64,000 nt of DNA from Rhizobium terrae (GTDB taxonomy: Bacteria > Pseudomonadota > Alphaproteobacteria > Rhizobiales > Rhizobiaceae). How positions within the stretch are numbered: the first letter of the stretch is position 1; the number at the start of each line of letters is the position of its first letter. Shown one piece after another: positions 17,208-26,166 of this stretch. A program made the translations under genes and the position numbers. The DNA lies in assembly GCF_003425685.1 (NCBI RefSeq), contig NZ_QJKM01000002.1, positions 484,414 through 548,413 on the forward strand. Reading direction: 5' to 3'. A model generated the notes under the pieces. The model had not been told where the DNA came from. It was given only the letters and a program-made list of their open reading frames with translations, and did not search any database.

Positions 17208-17942
17208 TTAGTTGGAACCGCCCAGCGTCTTGATCGCGTCGTCCAGTGAGCTTTCGCTGTCCTTCATGAGCGCCGAGATGCTTTCGAAAGCCCGGTTGAC
17301 CTGGATGAGCTGGGTCATCTCGCCGATGCCGTTGACGTTCGACTGCTCGATGTAACCCTGGGCGATGGCGTTCTCGAAGCTTTCGACGACCGGCTGCGGA
17401 TTGTCGACGGGAATGACGCCTTCGTTCTCATAGCGGTTGAAGCCCTTCGAGATGTCCGCCGTGAACAGGCCGAGGGTGGCGACCTGATTGCCGTCCTGCC
17501 GCAGAATGCCGTCGGCGCCGACGGTCGGAGGACCGCCTTCGCGATTGAGTTGGATCTGCGCGCCGCCGGCATCGAGCACGGGGAAACCGCGGATCGACCG
17601 CAACTGGCCGGTCTCGTCCATGGTGAAGCGGCCGTCGCGGGTCAGCACCTGGCCGGCCGGAGTCTCGATGGCGAACCAGGCATCGCCTTTGATGGCGAAA
17701 TCGAGCGGGTTGCCGGTCTGCTGCAGCTGACCGGTCCTGGTCGACAGATAATCGTTACCCTGGGTGACAAAGGCAACCTTGGCATTGATGTCGTTCTGGG
17801 TCTTGCTCAGAACCTCGTCGAACTTCACTTCCGTCGAGCGGAAGCCAACGGTGTTCATGTTGGCTATGTTGTCGGCGATCGTGTTCAAGCGACGCTCGAG
17901 CGCGATCTGAGAAGAAATGCCGACATAAAGTCCGGACTGCAT
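17208..17942 (-). CDS. flgF: Flagellar proximal rod protein FlgF
   Basis: Rod protein, 244 residues, with the N-terminal signature ADNIANMNTVGFRSTEVKF, the internal FAIKGDAWFAIETPAGQVLTRDG block, and the C-terminal helix with EMTQLIQVNRAFESI. Paralogue of the FlgG encoded at 13207-13995 but shorter, as is usual. It begins one base after the stop of the DUF1217-like gene upstream. Confidence 0.95.
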   Translation of the reverse strand: MQSGLYVGISSQIALERRLNTIADNIANMNTVGFRSTEVKFDEVLSKTQNDINAKVAFVTQGNDYLSTRTGQLQQTGNPLDFAIKGDAWFAIETPAGQVLTRDGRFTMDETGQLRSIRGFPVLDAGGAQIQLNREGGPPTVGADGILRQDGNQVATLGLFTADISKGFNRYENEGVIPVDNPQPVVESFENAIAQGYIEQSNVNGIGEMTQLIQVNRAFESISALMKDSESSLDDAIKTLGGSN

Positions 17943-17943
17943 A

Positions 17944-18720
17944 TCATTTGCCTCCGAGTTTCAGATTATTGATCGAGATGAGAAGATCCGTGGAAATGCC
18001 GCTCGACGGGTTGTTGAAGGGCGCAAGCGGATCGTAGTTGTCCGACGGGTTGTTGATTTCCCACATCGCGGTGAAGCGCTCCAGGAACTTGCCGACCTTG
18101 GCTGGGTCCTGGAAATCCTTGATATCGATCGCGTCCTCGATGTACTTCGCCTGGCGGTCGAGGTCGGCGCCGATGATTTCGTCGGGCAGGCTCAGCGTCG
18201 TGCGCACCACTTCCGAAAGCGCGTCGTCGGCGAGGATTTCCATGCCGGATTTGATGGTGGGAGCGGTGCGCTCGAAATAAAGCGCCAGGCGCACGCCCAT
18301 GTTCTCTTCGCCGGCCTCTTCCTCCAGCGTCTGGCGCTGGAACTTGTCGACGACGCCTTTCTGGGCCTTGTCGAAACTGGTGGCCGTCGTGCCGTAGGCC
18401 GCGAAGTTCAGCGATTCGACCAGCGACTTGTAACGCGGATCGGAAAGCTGGTTGGCGAAATCCTTCTCGCCGTCGACGCCCTCCGTCAGCACCTTGCGAA
18501 TGAAGGCCTTGGCATAGGCCATGTCCTCGAGACCGTGGGCCTTGAGCGCGTAATTGTAGATGCGCGTATCGGCCATGAAGTCATCGACGGTTTTGATGCC
18601 GCCGATCTTGGAGAGATAATAGTCGGTCTCGCGGGCGACATCCGGCTTTTCCGCGACGCGTGCCAGAGACTTCGGCAGATCGCGGCTGATCATTGTATAG
18701 CTGGTGTAGGTCGTGATCAC
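17944..18720 (-). CDS. DUF1217-type flagellar-cluster protein
   Basis: 258 residues from the GTG at 18720. It is a soluble, mostly helical protein with no signal peptide or membrane segment. The text resembles the DUF1217 family found in alphaproteobacterial flagellar loci: repeated helical modules such as DPRYKSLVESLNFAAYG and VRLALYFERTAPTIKSGMEIL. It is the first gene of the minus-strand rod operon and directly abuts flgF, so it probably assists rod or basal-body assembly. No enzyme motif is seen. Start choice is uncertain because no clear ribosome site precedes any candidate. Confidence 0.75.
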   Translation of the reverse strand: MITTYTSYTMISRDLPKSLARVAEKPDVARETDYYLSKIGGIKTVDDFMADTRIYNYALKAHGLEDMAYAKAFIRKVLTEGVDGEKDFANQLSDPRYKSLVESLNFAAYGTTATSFDKAQKGVVDKFQRQTLEEEAGEENMGVRLALYFERTAPTIKSGMEILADDALSEVVRTTLSLPDEIIGADLDRQAKYIEDAIDIKDFQDPAKVGKFLERFTAMWEINNPSDNYDPLAPFNNPSSGISTDLLISINNLKLGGK

Positions 18721-18923
18721 GATAGCTAACCCAAGGTCCGCGGAAGCGGCGGACATCGCTCATGGAACGGGCAATCCGGTCCGATCGTGGCGGAAGCTAT
18801 GCGCGAAGACTTGTGCGAGGCTGGCTCGTCTCTTTGCCTTGTTTTAGCAGTCCAGGAACCAGCCTCACGCAAGCCAGAGGCCGTATCCCCGAGACAACGA
18901 ACACGATCGGGCAGAGTTACGCG
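18721..18923. promoter_or_regulatory. Divergent promoter region of the rod operon and motA operon
   Basis: 203 bases between two divergent flagellar operons. In Sinorhizobium such class II operons are switched on by Rem under VisNR. I cannot point to a defined operator here. Confidence 0.5.
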
Positions 18924-19793
18924 ATGAATATTGTTATCGGATTTGTCATCACCGTCGGCTGTATTCTGGGTGGCTTCATGGCCATGGGCGGCCACGTCGA
19001 TGTTCTCGTGCAGCCGTTCGAGCTGATGATCATCGGCGGCGCCGGTCTCGGCGGCTTCATCATGGCGAACCCGATGAAGGTCGTGAAGGATTCGGGCAAG
19101 GCGCTCGGCGAGGCCTTCAAGAATACCGTACCGAAGGAACGCAACTATCTCGACGTTCTCGGCGTGCTCTATTCCCTCATGCGCGACCTTCGAACCAAGT
19201 CGCGCAACGAAATCGAAGCCCATATCGACAATCCGGACGAATCCTCGATCTTCCAGACCGCCCCGACGGTGCTGAAGAACAAGGAACTCACCGCCTTCAT
19301 CTGCGACTATGTGCGCCTCATCATCATCGGCAATGCCCGCTCCCACGAGATCGAGGCGCTGATGGACGAAGAGCTCGATACGATGTTCGCCGACAAGATG
19401 AAGCCCTATCACGCGATCACCGCGATGGGCGACTCGTTCCCGGCCATCGGTATCGTCGCCGCCGTTCTCGGGGTCATCAAGGCGATGGGCAAGATCAACG
19501 AATCGCCGGAAGTTCTCGGCGGCCTCATCGGTGCCGCACTCGTCGGCACCATGCTCGGCATCTTCCTGTCCTACTCGGTCTGCAATCCGCTGACCTCGCA
19601 GATCAAGATCGTCCGCACCAAGCAGCACCGCCTCTACATCATCGTCAAGCAGACCCTGCTTGCCTACATGAACGGCTCCGTGCCGCAGGTCGCGCTCGAA
19701 TACGGACGCAAGACGATTTCCAACAAAGAACGGCCCTCGATCGACTCGGTCGAGCAGGAAATGATGAATCCTGGTGGTGAAAAGGCGGCATGA
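18924..19793 (+). CDS. motA: Flagellar motor stator protein MotA
   Basis: Proton-channel stator subunit of the inner membrane. From ATG 18924 it has 289 residues; the frame is open further upstream but the protein begins naturally with the first membrane helix [20 protein letters not shown]. Four membrane segments are visible, a cytoplasmic loop with conserved charged residues, and the family signature [10 protein letters not shown] near helix 3. Its stop overlaps the fliM start. motB and motC are not in the window. Confidence 0.96.
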   Translation: MNIVIGFVITVGCILGGFMAMGGHVDVLVQPFELMIIGGAGLGGFIMANPMKVVKDSGKALGEAFKNTVPKERNYLDVLGVLYSLMRDLRTKSRNEIEAHIDNPDESSIFQTAPTVLKNKELTAFICDYVRLIIIGNARSHEIEALMDEELDTMFADKMKPYHAITAMGDSFPAIGIVAAVLGVIKAMGKINESPEVLGGLIGAALVGTMLGIFLSYSVCNPLTSQIKIVRTKQHRLYIIVKQTLLAYMNGSVPQVALEYGRKTISNKERPSIDSVEQEMMNPGGEKAA

Positions 19794-20761
19794 TGACGAC
19801 CAACCAAGCGACCCCAAATCAAGCGACTTTGGCATCCGCGCCGGGAATGGACCTGGCGCTTCTCGCAAAACTGACGGGCGGCCTCGGCGACAAGCGGACG
19901 GTCGAGAGGATCAGCAGCGAGTTCGCTCAGCTCTACATGGAGTTCCTGCCGGACGTCTTCCACAGCGAGACCGGCATCCGCATCGACTGCTCCTTCGTCA
20001 GCTGCACGTCGGGGCTGATGAACGATCTGGTCGCCGATCTCGGCGACGGCTTCGTCCTCTCGGACGGCGCGCTACGCAACTGGTGCCCGAATTTCGTTCT
20101 CGCCTGCGGCAACGGCTTCATCATCGCGCTGATGGAACTGATGCTCGGCGCGGCCGCCGATACGGTCATCCAGCCGATCGAGCGTCCCCTTTCGGACATC
20201 GAGCTCGACCTTGCGGTGATGGTTTTCGAGCGGATGGCCAACGTGCTCCGCTCCGGCGTCAATGCGCCGGGCGGATTCGAGGCAAGCCTCGAACGGCCGC
20301 ATAACGCTGAAGACCGGCCGAAGCCCGACGATCTGGCCCGGCCCGAATTCGGCGTCGCGATCCGCATGACGCTGGGTTTCGGATCGATCACCTCGGAATT
20401 CGCCCTCGTCATCCCGCAGCGCGCATTCCTGAAAACCAAGGTCACGGCGCCGAAGGCCACGAGCCAGGCTTCCAAGGTCAAGCAGGAATGGACAGACCGC
20501 ATGAACGACCAGGTTCGCCGCTCGCATGTCACCCTCGAAGCGCGCATCCGCCTCGAAAAACTGACGCTCGGCGTCATCTCCCGGCTGGCCCGGGGCGACG
20601 TGATCGCCTTCCAGGACAAGCAGGATGTCCACGTTCAGGTCAGCGCCAACGGCAAGGACATGTATTCGTGCGAATTCGGACGCTCGGGAGAGCGTTATAC
20701 AGTTCGCGTAAAGGATAATATCAGTACCGACGATGAGATTCTCAGACACCTGATAGGCTAG
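19790..20761 (+). CDS. fliM: Flagellar switch protein FliM
   Basis: C-ring switch protein that binds phospho-CheY. The 323-residue product is the divergent rhizobial form: the N-terminal half is a CheC-like domain ([23 protein letters not shown] region) and the C-terminus a SpoA/FliN-like domain ([20 protein letters not shown]). The canonical enterobacterial N-terminal CheY-binding peptide is not obvious. The ATG overlaps the motA stop (ATGA), and fliN and fliG follow. Confidence 0.9.
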   Translation: MMTTNQATPNQATLASAPGMDLALLAKLTGGLGDKRTVERISSEFAQLYMEFLPDVFHSETGIRIDCSFVSCTSGLMNDLVADLGDGFVLSDGALRNWCPNFVLACGNGFIIALMELMLGAAADTVIQPIERPLSDIELDLAVMVFERMANVLRSGVNAPGGFEASLERPHNAEDRPKPDDLARPEFGVAIRMTLGFGSITSEFALVIPQRAFLKTKVTAPKATSQASKVKQEWTDRMNDQVRRSHVTLEARIRLEKLTLGVISRLARGDVIAFQDKQDVHVQVSANGKDMYSCEFGRSGERYTVRVKDNISTDDEILRHLIG

Positions 20762-20828
20762 GACCGCTTTTGCCCGCGGCGCTTCGGCAAGGCAGGCTGA
20801 CGCAAGTTTCAACAGGAATAATGACCGC

Positions 20829-21425
20829 ATGGCTACGAAGAAGACACCTATCACCGATGACGACGCGCTGATGCCGGCCGGCAATGAGGTCGAGCTGGAT
20901 CAGGCCATCGACGATCTGCGCGGCGTCTTGAAGGCCGATGCCGACGGCGGCGTGCCGGGCTTCGATGCCGATTTCGGCGCATCTCCGGCCGCGGACTTTT
21001 CGGCCGATGCGACATCCTTCGGCGGCGGCTTCGAAGCGCAGACCGAAAGCTTCGGCGGCGGTGGCGGCTTCGGCGGCGCGGCGAGCAGCTTCGGCGGCAA
21101 CGATTTCGGCGGCGGTTTCGGCGGCTCGTCGGCAGGCTCCGCCACCTACCAGGCGCCGGGGAGCGCGCTGAACGCCAATCTCGACCTGATCATGGACATT
21201 CCGATCGACGTCGAAATCGTGCTCGGAACCAGCCGTATGCAGGTCTCCGGCCTGATGAGCCTGGAAGAAGGTGCAACGATCTCGCTCGACAAACGGATCG
21301 GTGAACCGGTCGAGATCATGGTGAACGGCCGGCGGATCGGCAAGGGTGAGATCACCGTCCTGGAAAACGACGACACGCGCTTCGGCGTGAGACTGACGGA
21401 AGTACTGAGCACGAGAAGAACCTGA
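20829..21425 (+). CDS. fliN: Flagellar switch protein FliN
   Basis: C-ring component, 198 residues, longer than the ~137 of enteric FliN. The last ~85 residues form the SpoA domain: [18 protein letters not shown], then [20 protein letters not shown]. Residues ~40-105 are an unusual low-complexity stretch rich in Phe-Gly-Gly motifs. The first 35 residues are acidic. The spacer to fliM is 67 bases. Confidence 0.95.
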   Translation: MATKKTPITDDDALMPAGNEVELDQAIDDLRGVLKADADGGVPGFDADFGASPAADFSADATSFGGGFEAQTESFGGGGGFGGAASSFGGNDFGGGFGGSSAGSATYQAPGSALNANLDLIMDIPIDVEIVLGTSRMQVSGLMSLEEGATISLDKRIGEPVEIMVNGRRIGKGEITVLENDDTRFGVRLTEVLSTRRT

Positions 21426-21453
21426 TCCCTGTTTGGGACAGAGAGGGAAGACC

Positions 21454-22491
21454 ATGATGGACTTTGAGGATTTCGGTGGCAGCGCGCTCTCGACCAAACC
21501 GTTGTCCCAGGCCGAAAAGGCCGCGGCTGTTCTCCTTGCCATGGGTAAAGGGGTCGCAGGCAAGCTTCTCAAGTATTTTACCCAGAGCGAGCTGCAGAAT
21601 ATCATCTCCTGTGCGCAGACCCTGCGGTCCATCCCTCCGGATGAACTTCTCCAGCTCGTCAACGAGTTCGAGGACCTGTTCACCGAAGGCACCGGCCTCA
21701 TGGACAATGCCGCGGCGATCGAAGGCATTCTCGAAGCAGGCCTGACGCCCGAGGAAGTGGACGGACTGCTCGGCCGTCGCGCCGCGTTCGACGATTACCA
21801 GGCCAATATCTGGGACCGCCTGGGTGACGCCGATCCTGCCTTCGTCGGTAAATTCCTGTCGCGCGAGCATCCTCAGACGATCGCCTACATTCTCTCCCAG
21901 ATGCCGTCCACTTTCGGCGCCAAGGTGCTGCTGCAGCTGCCCGACAGTCGCCGGCCGGACGTCATGAACCGCGCCGTCAACATGAAGGAGGTCAGCCCCA
22001 AGGCCGCCGAAATCATCGAGAAGCGCGTCATCGAACTTATCGCCGCCGTCGATGCGGAACGCAACTCCAACGGTTCGAATAAGGTCGCCGAGCTGATGAA
22101 CGAGCTGGAGAAGAGCCAGGTCGACACCCTGCTCACCTCGCTCGAAACGATCAGCAAGGAATCGGTCAACAAGGTCCGCCCGAAGATCTTCCTCTTCGAA
22201 GACCTCATGTCGATGCCGCAACGCAGCCGTGTCATGCTGCTCAACGACGTCGCCGCGGACATTCTTACGATGGCGCTGCGCGGCGCCGGCAACGAAATCA
22301 AGGAATGCGTGCTCTCGGCGATCAGCCCCCGCCAGCGCCGCATGATCGAGAGTGATCTCACCGCCCAGCCGGCCAACCTCAATCCGCGCGAAGTGGCCAT
22401 GGCCCGTCGCGCGGTTGCCCAGGAAGCGATCCGGCTGGCCAATTCGGGACAGATCATTCTCAAGGAAGAGAAGAAGGACGAAGCGGCCTGA
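21454..22491 (+). CDS. fliG: Flagellar switch protein FliG
   Basis: FliG links the MS ring to the C-ring and interacts with MotA for torque. 345 residues from ATG 21454, with GAGAGGGAAG upstream. Visible: the N-terminal FliF-binding domain (LSQAEKAAAVLLAMGKGVAG), the middle EHPQTIAYILSQ segment (EHPQ motif), and the C-terminal charged ridge around KKFLFED-type residues seen here as VRPKIFLFEDLMSMPQRSR. A terminator follows. Confidence 0.97.
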   Translation: MMDFEDFGGSALSTKPLSQAEKAAAVLLAMGKGVAGKLLKYFTQSELQNIISCAQTLRSIPPDELLQLVNEFEDLFTEGTGLMDNAAAIEGILEAGLTPEEVDGLLGRRAAFDDYQANIWDRLGDADPAFVGKFLSREHPQTIAYILSQMPSTFGAKVLLQLPDSRRPDVMNRAVNMKEVSPKAAEIIEKRVIELIAAVDAERNSNGSNKVAELMNELEKSQVDTLLTSLETISKESVNKVRPKIFLFEDLMSMPQRSRVMLLNDVAADILTMALRGAGNEIKECVLSAISPRQRRMIESDLTAQPANLNPREVAMARRAVAQEAIRLANSGQIILKEEKKDEAA

Positions 22492-22518
22492 CGCCAGGAA
22501 TAAAGCACGAGGAAGAAG

Positions 22519-22549
22519 ACGGAGCGGGATCATCTCCCCGCTCCGTTTT
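22519..22549 (+). terminator. Rho-independent terminator after fliG
   Basis: Perfect 10-bp stem ACGGAGCGGG/CCCGCTCCGT with an 8-base loop, followed by TTTTC. It closes the motA-fliM-fliN-fliG transcript and implies that flhB has its own promoter in the remaining ~160 bases. Confidence 0.85.
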
Positions 22550-22707
22550 CATTTCCGGCCGCATTTGAGGGATGCCGGGGCGTCCACCCACAGTCTTTTT
22601 GTTGACTCGATTCGCGGCTAACCGGGGTTTCGGTAACATGCCGATGGCGGCGGCCGATTCGTTCGAGCCACGTCCCTGCAACCCCGAGGTCGATTGGTCC
22701 CCAAGCC

Positions 22708-23787
22708 GTGTCGGACGAAGATAAAGACAGCAAAACAGAAAACCCTACCGCCAAACGAATGACCGAGGCGGCGGAGAAGGGTAACGTCCCTGTCTCGCGC
22801 GAAGTTCCGCTGTTTGCCTCCATCCTCGCTTTCTACATTTTCCTGGTTTTCTTCCTGCCGTCGAGCATTGCCAAGCTCGGCGAGACCCTGAAGGATCTTT
22901 TCGAACAGCCGGATCAATGGCGGCTCGAAAACACGACTGACGTCGTCTCCTTGAGCGTCCATCTCGGCTGGGCCATGGCGGCGTTCCTCATTCCGGCGAT
23001 GCTGCTTTTCATCATCTTCGGTCTCGCATCGTCGTTTGCGCAGAACATTCCGTCGATGGTGCTCGAACGCGTCAGGCCGCAGATTTCGCGCGTTTCGCCC
23101 TCCAAGGGATTCGGCCGCATCTACAGCGGTCCGGGCTTCGTCGAATTCGGCAAGTCGCTGTTCAAGATCCTGATTGTCTCGATCATCATGTATTTCGCCC
23201 TGCGCGGCGAGTTCTTCGCCTCGCTCGACGCGATGTTCTCCGATCCGCAGGTGATTCTCGTCAAGCTCGACGCGATCGTCAGGAAAATGGTGATCGTCGT
23301 CGTCATTTCCACCGCGCTGCTTGCGGTGGTCGACGTCCTGTGGACGCGCTACCACTGGTACCAGCAGCTCAGAATGACCAAACAGGAGGTCAAGGACGAA
23401 TACAAGCAGGCGCAGGGCGACCCGATCGTCAAATCGCGCCAGAAATCGGTGGCCCGCGACCGCGCCCGGCGGCGCATGATCAACAACGTGCCGCGCGCCA
23501 CGCTCGTCATCGCAAACCCCACGCACTATGCGGTGGCGCTCCGCTATGTGCGCGAGGAGAACGACGCTCCGGTGGTGGTCGCCAAGGGGCAGGACCTGAT
23601 CGCGCTCAGAATCCGTGAAATCGCGGAGGCCAACGATATCCCCGTTTTCGAGGACCCGCCCCTGGCACGCTCCATGTTTGCGCAAGTCTCGGTGGATAGT
23701 GTTATCCCACCAGCCTTTTACAAGGCCGTGGCAGAACTCGTGCACCGGGTCTACGCATCCCGGTCGCTCAAGAAACGGACCCGCTGA
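22708..23787 (+). CDS. flhB: Flagellar export switch protein FlhB
   Basis: Export-gate protein that switches substrate class by autocleavage. 359 residues: the N-terminus has the family motif [23 protein letters not shown], four membrane helices follow, and the cytoplasmic domain carries the autocleavage NPTH site in [14 protein letters not shown]. Start is GTG 22708. The downstream 143-residue gene begins five bases after its stop. Confidence 0.97.
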   Translation: MSDEDKDSKTENPTAKRMTEAAEKGNVPVSREVPLFASILAFYIFLVFFLPSSIAKLGETLKDLFEQPDQWRLENTTDVVSLSVHLGWAMAAFLIPAMLLFIIFGLASSFAQNIPSMVLERVRPQISRVSPSKGFGRIYSGPGFVEFGKSLFKILIVSIIMYFALRGEFFASLDAMFSDPQVILVKLDAIVRKMVIVVVISTALLAVVDVLWTRYHWYQQLRMTKQEVKDEYKQAQGDPIVKSRQKSVARDRARRRMINNVPRATLVIANPTHYAVALRYVREENDAPVVVAKGQDLIALRIREIAEANDIPVFEDPPLARSMFAQVSVDSVIPPAFYKAVAELVHRVYASRSLKKRTR

Positions 23788-23792
23788 GCGTC

Positions 23793-24224
23793 ATGAAGAA
23801 ATGCACCTATTCCACCGAACGAGAAGAAATCGTCGCCAACGCAATCAGCCCGGTGGCATCCGAACTTCGCCTGCTCGATGCCGGTGATCTCATCTCGCTT
23901 CTGCGTCTGGAGTGCTACAGCAGCCTTGCCGATCTCGTATCGTCGGCGGCGGAGCTCTATTTTCACCCCGGCACGGTGAGTTTCGGTGCCGGCGGGGACT
24001 ACACGCTGGAGTGGGGCGGCCAGCCCGAGGTGGTGCTCGACCTCGAGATCAAGCCTCGTGGCGTATCGGTCTATGCGCGCCTGACGCTTGCCGACCGGCA
24101 GGCCGGCGTGGAAATCGACCACATTTCCTTCCAGGAACCGTCCGAGAACCCCGACGACAACACCGCCTTCCTGGCCCAGACCCTGCAGGAAGCCAAGTTC
24201 GTCAGGACGAGCGCCTCGCAGTAA
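23793..24224 (+). CDS. Small conserved protein co-transcribed with flhB, function unknown
   Basis: 143 residues, five bases after flhB, so almost certainly on the same mRNA. It is acidic and soluble, with no signal peptide. The N-terminal half is helical (LRLLDAGDLISLLRLECYSSLADLVSSAAELY) and the second half looks like a small beta domain (DYTLEWGGQPEVVLDLEIKP). I do not recognise a family. Its place between flhB and visR suggests a flagellar role such as an export accessory. No motif supports an enzymatic function. Confidence 0.75.
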   Translation: MKKCTYSTEREEIVANAISPVASELRLLDAGDLISLLRLECYSSLADLVSSAAELYFHPGTVSFGAGGDYTLEWGGQPEVVLDLEIKPRGVSVYARLTLADRQAGVEIDHISFQEPSENPDDNTAFLAQTLQEAKFVRTSASQ

Positions 24225-24283
24225 GGCGTCCCTCCCGCGCATGACGCGCGGCAGTCTGGCTGTTCGGCCCGATTTTCATACGC

Positions 24284-25030
24284 TCAGTGGATGTAGCCGA
24301 GCCTGATCGCCTTGGCGATCGCCTGGATACGGTTGACCGAATCGAGCTTGATCGTAGCCGAGCCCAGATAGGCGTTGACGGTATGGACCGAGAGGCCGAG
24401 TTTCTCGGCGATTTCTTCGCTGATCCTTCCGTCGCCGGCGAGCTGCAGACAGGCGATCTCCCGCTCGCTCAGTGATTCGGCCGGCACGCTGCGGCGCTCG
24501 TCGAGCGCCAGGAGGTCCATCATCACCTGGCAGCTCCTGACGTGCTGATCGATGATCACGTCGCTCGCGAGCTCCATCGTCGTTGCCAGAAACGTCACAT
24601 AGCCATTGCCGAGCGCGCCGAGCCGAACCGGAAAGGCGATGCCGGAAAAAGGAACCACGTCCGCGTCCAGGCGCCGCGTCAGCGCCGAGAATTCGCCCGC
24701 ATCCGCGAAGCTGGTGTTTTCCGACCCGTTCCAGATCAGCGGCAAGAGCGACAGTTCGATATGTTCGAGCAGTACCTCGCCGTAGCCATGCATAAGCTGG
24801 TTGCCGCTCTCGAGCGAGCCGGTCGTCCAGTTGTCCAGCTCGCAGACAAGCTTGCGTTTGTTGGGCAGGCCCGCGCCGGCAATCCGGAAGACCGCGAAAT
24901 TGCGCGCCTTCAGGTTCTTCTGCATGGCGATGAGCTTGGGGAAGATGTCGGACCGGCTCGAGGCGCGCTGCAGGCGCAGATACTGGATGCTTCCAGGTCC
25001 TTCTGCCGTGCCGGTGCGCGAATAGCCCAT
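24284..25030 (-). CDS. visR: LuxR-family flagellar master regulator VisR
   Basis: VisN and VisR form the heterodimeric LuxR-type activator at the top of the rhizobial flagellar and chemotaxis hierarchy. This 248-residue protein has an N-terminal ligand-binding-like domain and a C-terminal LuxR helix-turn-helix: LSEREIACLQLAGDGRISEEIAEKLGLSVHTVNAYLGSA. ATG 25030 is chosen; the frame is open further upstream into the visN end, but without a credible ribosome site. It follows visN by 13 bases on the same strand. Confidence 0.93.
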   Translation of the reverse strand: MGYSRTGTAEGPGSIQYLRLQRASSRSDIFPKLIAMQKNLKARNFAVFRIAGAGLPNKRKLVCELDNWTTGSLESGNQLMHGYGEVLLEHIELSLLPLIWNGSENTSFADAGEFSALTRRLDADVVPFSGIAFPVRLGALGNGYVTFLATTMELASDVIIDQHVRSCQVMMDLLALDERRSVPAESLSEREIACLQLAGDGRISEEIAEKLGLSVHTVNAYLGSATIKLDSVNRIQAIAKAIRLGYIH

Positions 25031-25043
25031 CGAAAGTCTGTCC

Positions 25044-25781
25044 CTATACCAGATTGTTGCGGACCGCGTAGGCGATCGCCTCCGAGCGTGTCTTTGTCGC
25101 CGTCTTGCGCATGACGCTGGTGATGTAGTTGTTGATCGTGTTGCGCGAGATGCCGAGAATGACCGCAATCTCGTCGCTCGTCTTGCCTTCGGCGATCCAG
25201 AAGAGGCATTCCAGCTCGCGTTCGGTCAGTTCGAAATCCCGCTCCGTCCTGGCATCGGCGCTTTCGGCGAAACTTGCGCCGTAGGCGGCGAAGAGGCCTA
25301 CTTCCCGCAATCTCTCCTGCGACAGGATGATACCTTCGAGGAAGAGCAGCATCAGCGAGAACCGCGTCCTGCCGACGCAGAAGGTCAGCGAGCAATATTG
25401 CCGGCTGATGTCGTCGGGCGGGGTCACGTCGTCCGGCAGCAGCGAAAAACTGGGGGTCAGCAGCGACAGGCATTTTTCCAGTTCGGTGGAACGCGCGTAA
25501 CCGCTGGCAAGCTCGGAACCGAGGCGCCGGACCAGATCGAATGGCCAGTTGGACGTGACGATGAAATCGAGGCCCTGCTCCTGGATCAGGTCATATCGGG
25601 CAAGAAGGAAGTGGGAGGCACCCACGTAGTCGGCAAGCAAGCGCATCACCGCTTGAACATTGTTGGAACCCGTCACGACCGAGAGACGGCGCACCAATTG
25701 CTCACGCGACAGGACCCGAGAGCCGGCGGAGTCCATATAGACCCGCCCCTCCGCCGTCATGTCAACCCCCGACAACTCCAT
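25044..25781 (-). CDS. visN: LuxR-family flagellar master regulator VisN
   Basis: Partner of VisR. 245 residues with an N-terminal autoinducer-binding-like domain and the LuxR DNA-binding domain (LTERELECLFWIAEGKTSDE, then ILGISRNTINNYITSVMRK). No ligand is known for this pair. Several in-frame ATGs exist (25781, 25760, 25736); the longest is given. The visN-visR pair is transcribed towards flhB and is convergent with it. Confidence 0.93.
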   Translation of the reverse strand: MELSGVDMTAEGRVYMDSAGSRVLSREQLVRRLSVVTGSNNVQAVMRLLADYVGASHFLLARYDLIQEQGLDFIVTSNWPFDLVRRLGSELASGYARSTELEKCLSLLTPSFSLLPDDVTPPDDISRQYCSLTFCVGRTRFSLMLLFLEGIILSQERLREVGLFAAYGASFAESADARTERDFELTERELECLFWIAEGKTSDEIAVILGISRNTINNYITSVMRKTATKTRSEAIAYAVRNNLV

Positions 25782-26110
25782 CCGTTATCTGCTCCCCGCC
25801 GCGCCACGTATTCCTCATGAATGCGCGCATCACGACATGTTTCGATCACCGCACAACTCTCTCCGACGCCGAAACGATCCCTGAGCAAAACATCAAAGGG
25901 CCACTTTCTGTAACCGTTTTGTTTCGTCCCTCTGGAGCCGCCGCGGGCCCAACCCTCCCTGGACCCTCCGGAATTCACCATGCGAATCATAGTCATTGTA
26001 GGAGAGGTATGAGGAATTACCATTGCCCAAGATGATGATTTCCCCAATTCCGCGATGACAGAACTGATTCGCGTTGCAGGCAAATCCGCCAAGTATGTGG
26101 CGAGGCTCAA
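25782..26110. promoter_or_regulatory. Intergenic region upstream of visN
   Basis: 329 bases between visN and the fliF terminator. Since fliF transcription ends at the adjacent hairpin, the visNR promoter should lie here. The sequence is less GC-rich around 25980-26060. No supported gene or RNA is visible; open frames in this stretch lack ribosome sites. Confidence 0.5.
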
Positions 26111-26140
26111 AAGAAAGGGGCCGAACACGTGTCGGCCCCT
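26111..26140 (-). terminator. Rho-independent terminator after fliF
   Basis: Perfect 9-bp stem AGGGGCCGA/TCGGCCCCT with a 7-base loop; on the minus strand it is followed by TTTCTTTT. It ends the che-fliF transcript. Confidence 0.85.
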
Positions 26141-26166
26141 TGCGATCATATTTTCGTGATGTTCCG

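Noticed and set aside
24235..24251. Terminator between the 143-residue gene and visR
   Set aside because: A 6-bp stem CCGCGC/GCGCGG exists, but it is short and has no T tract on either strand.
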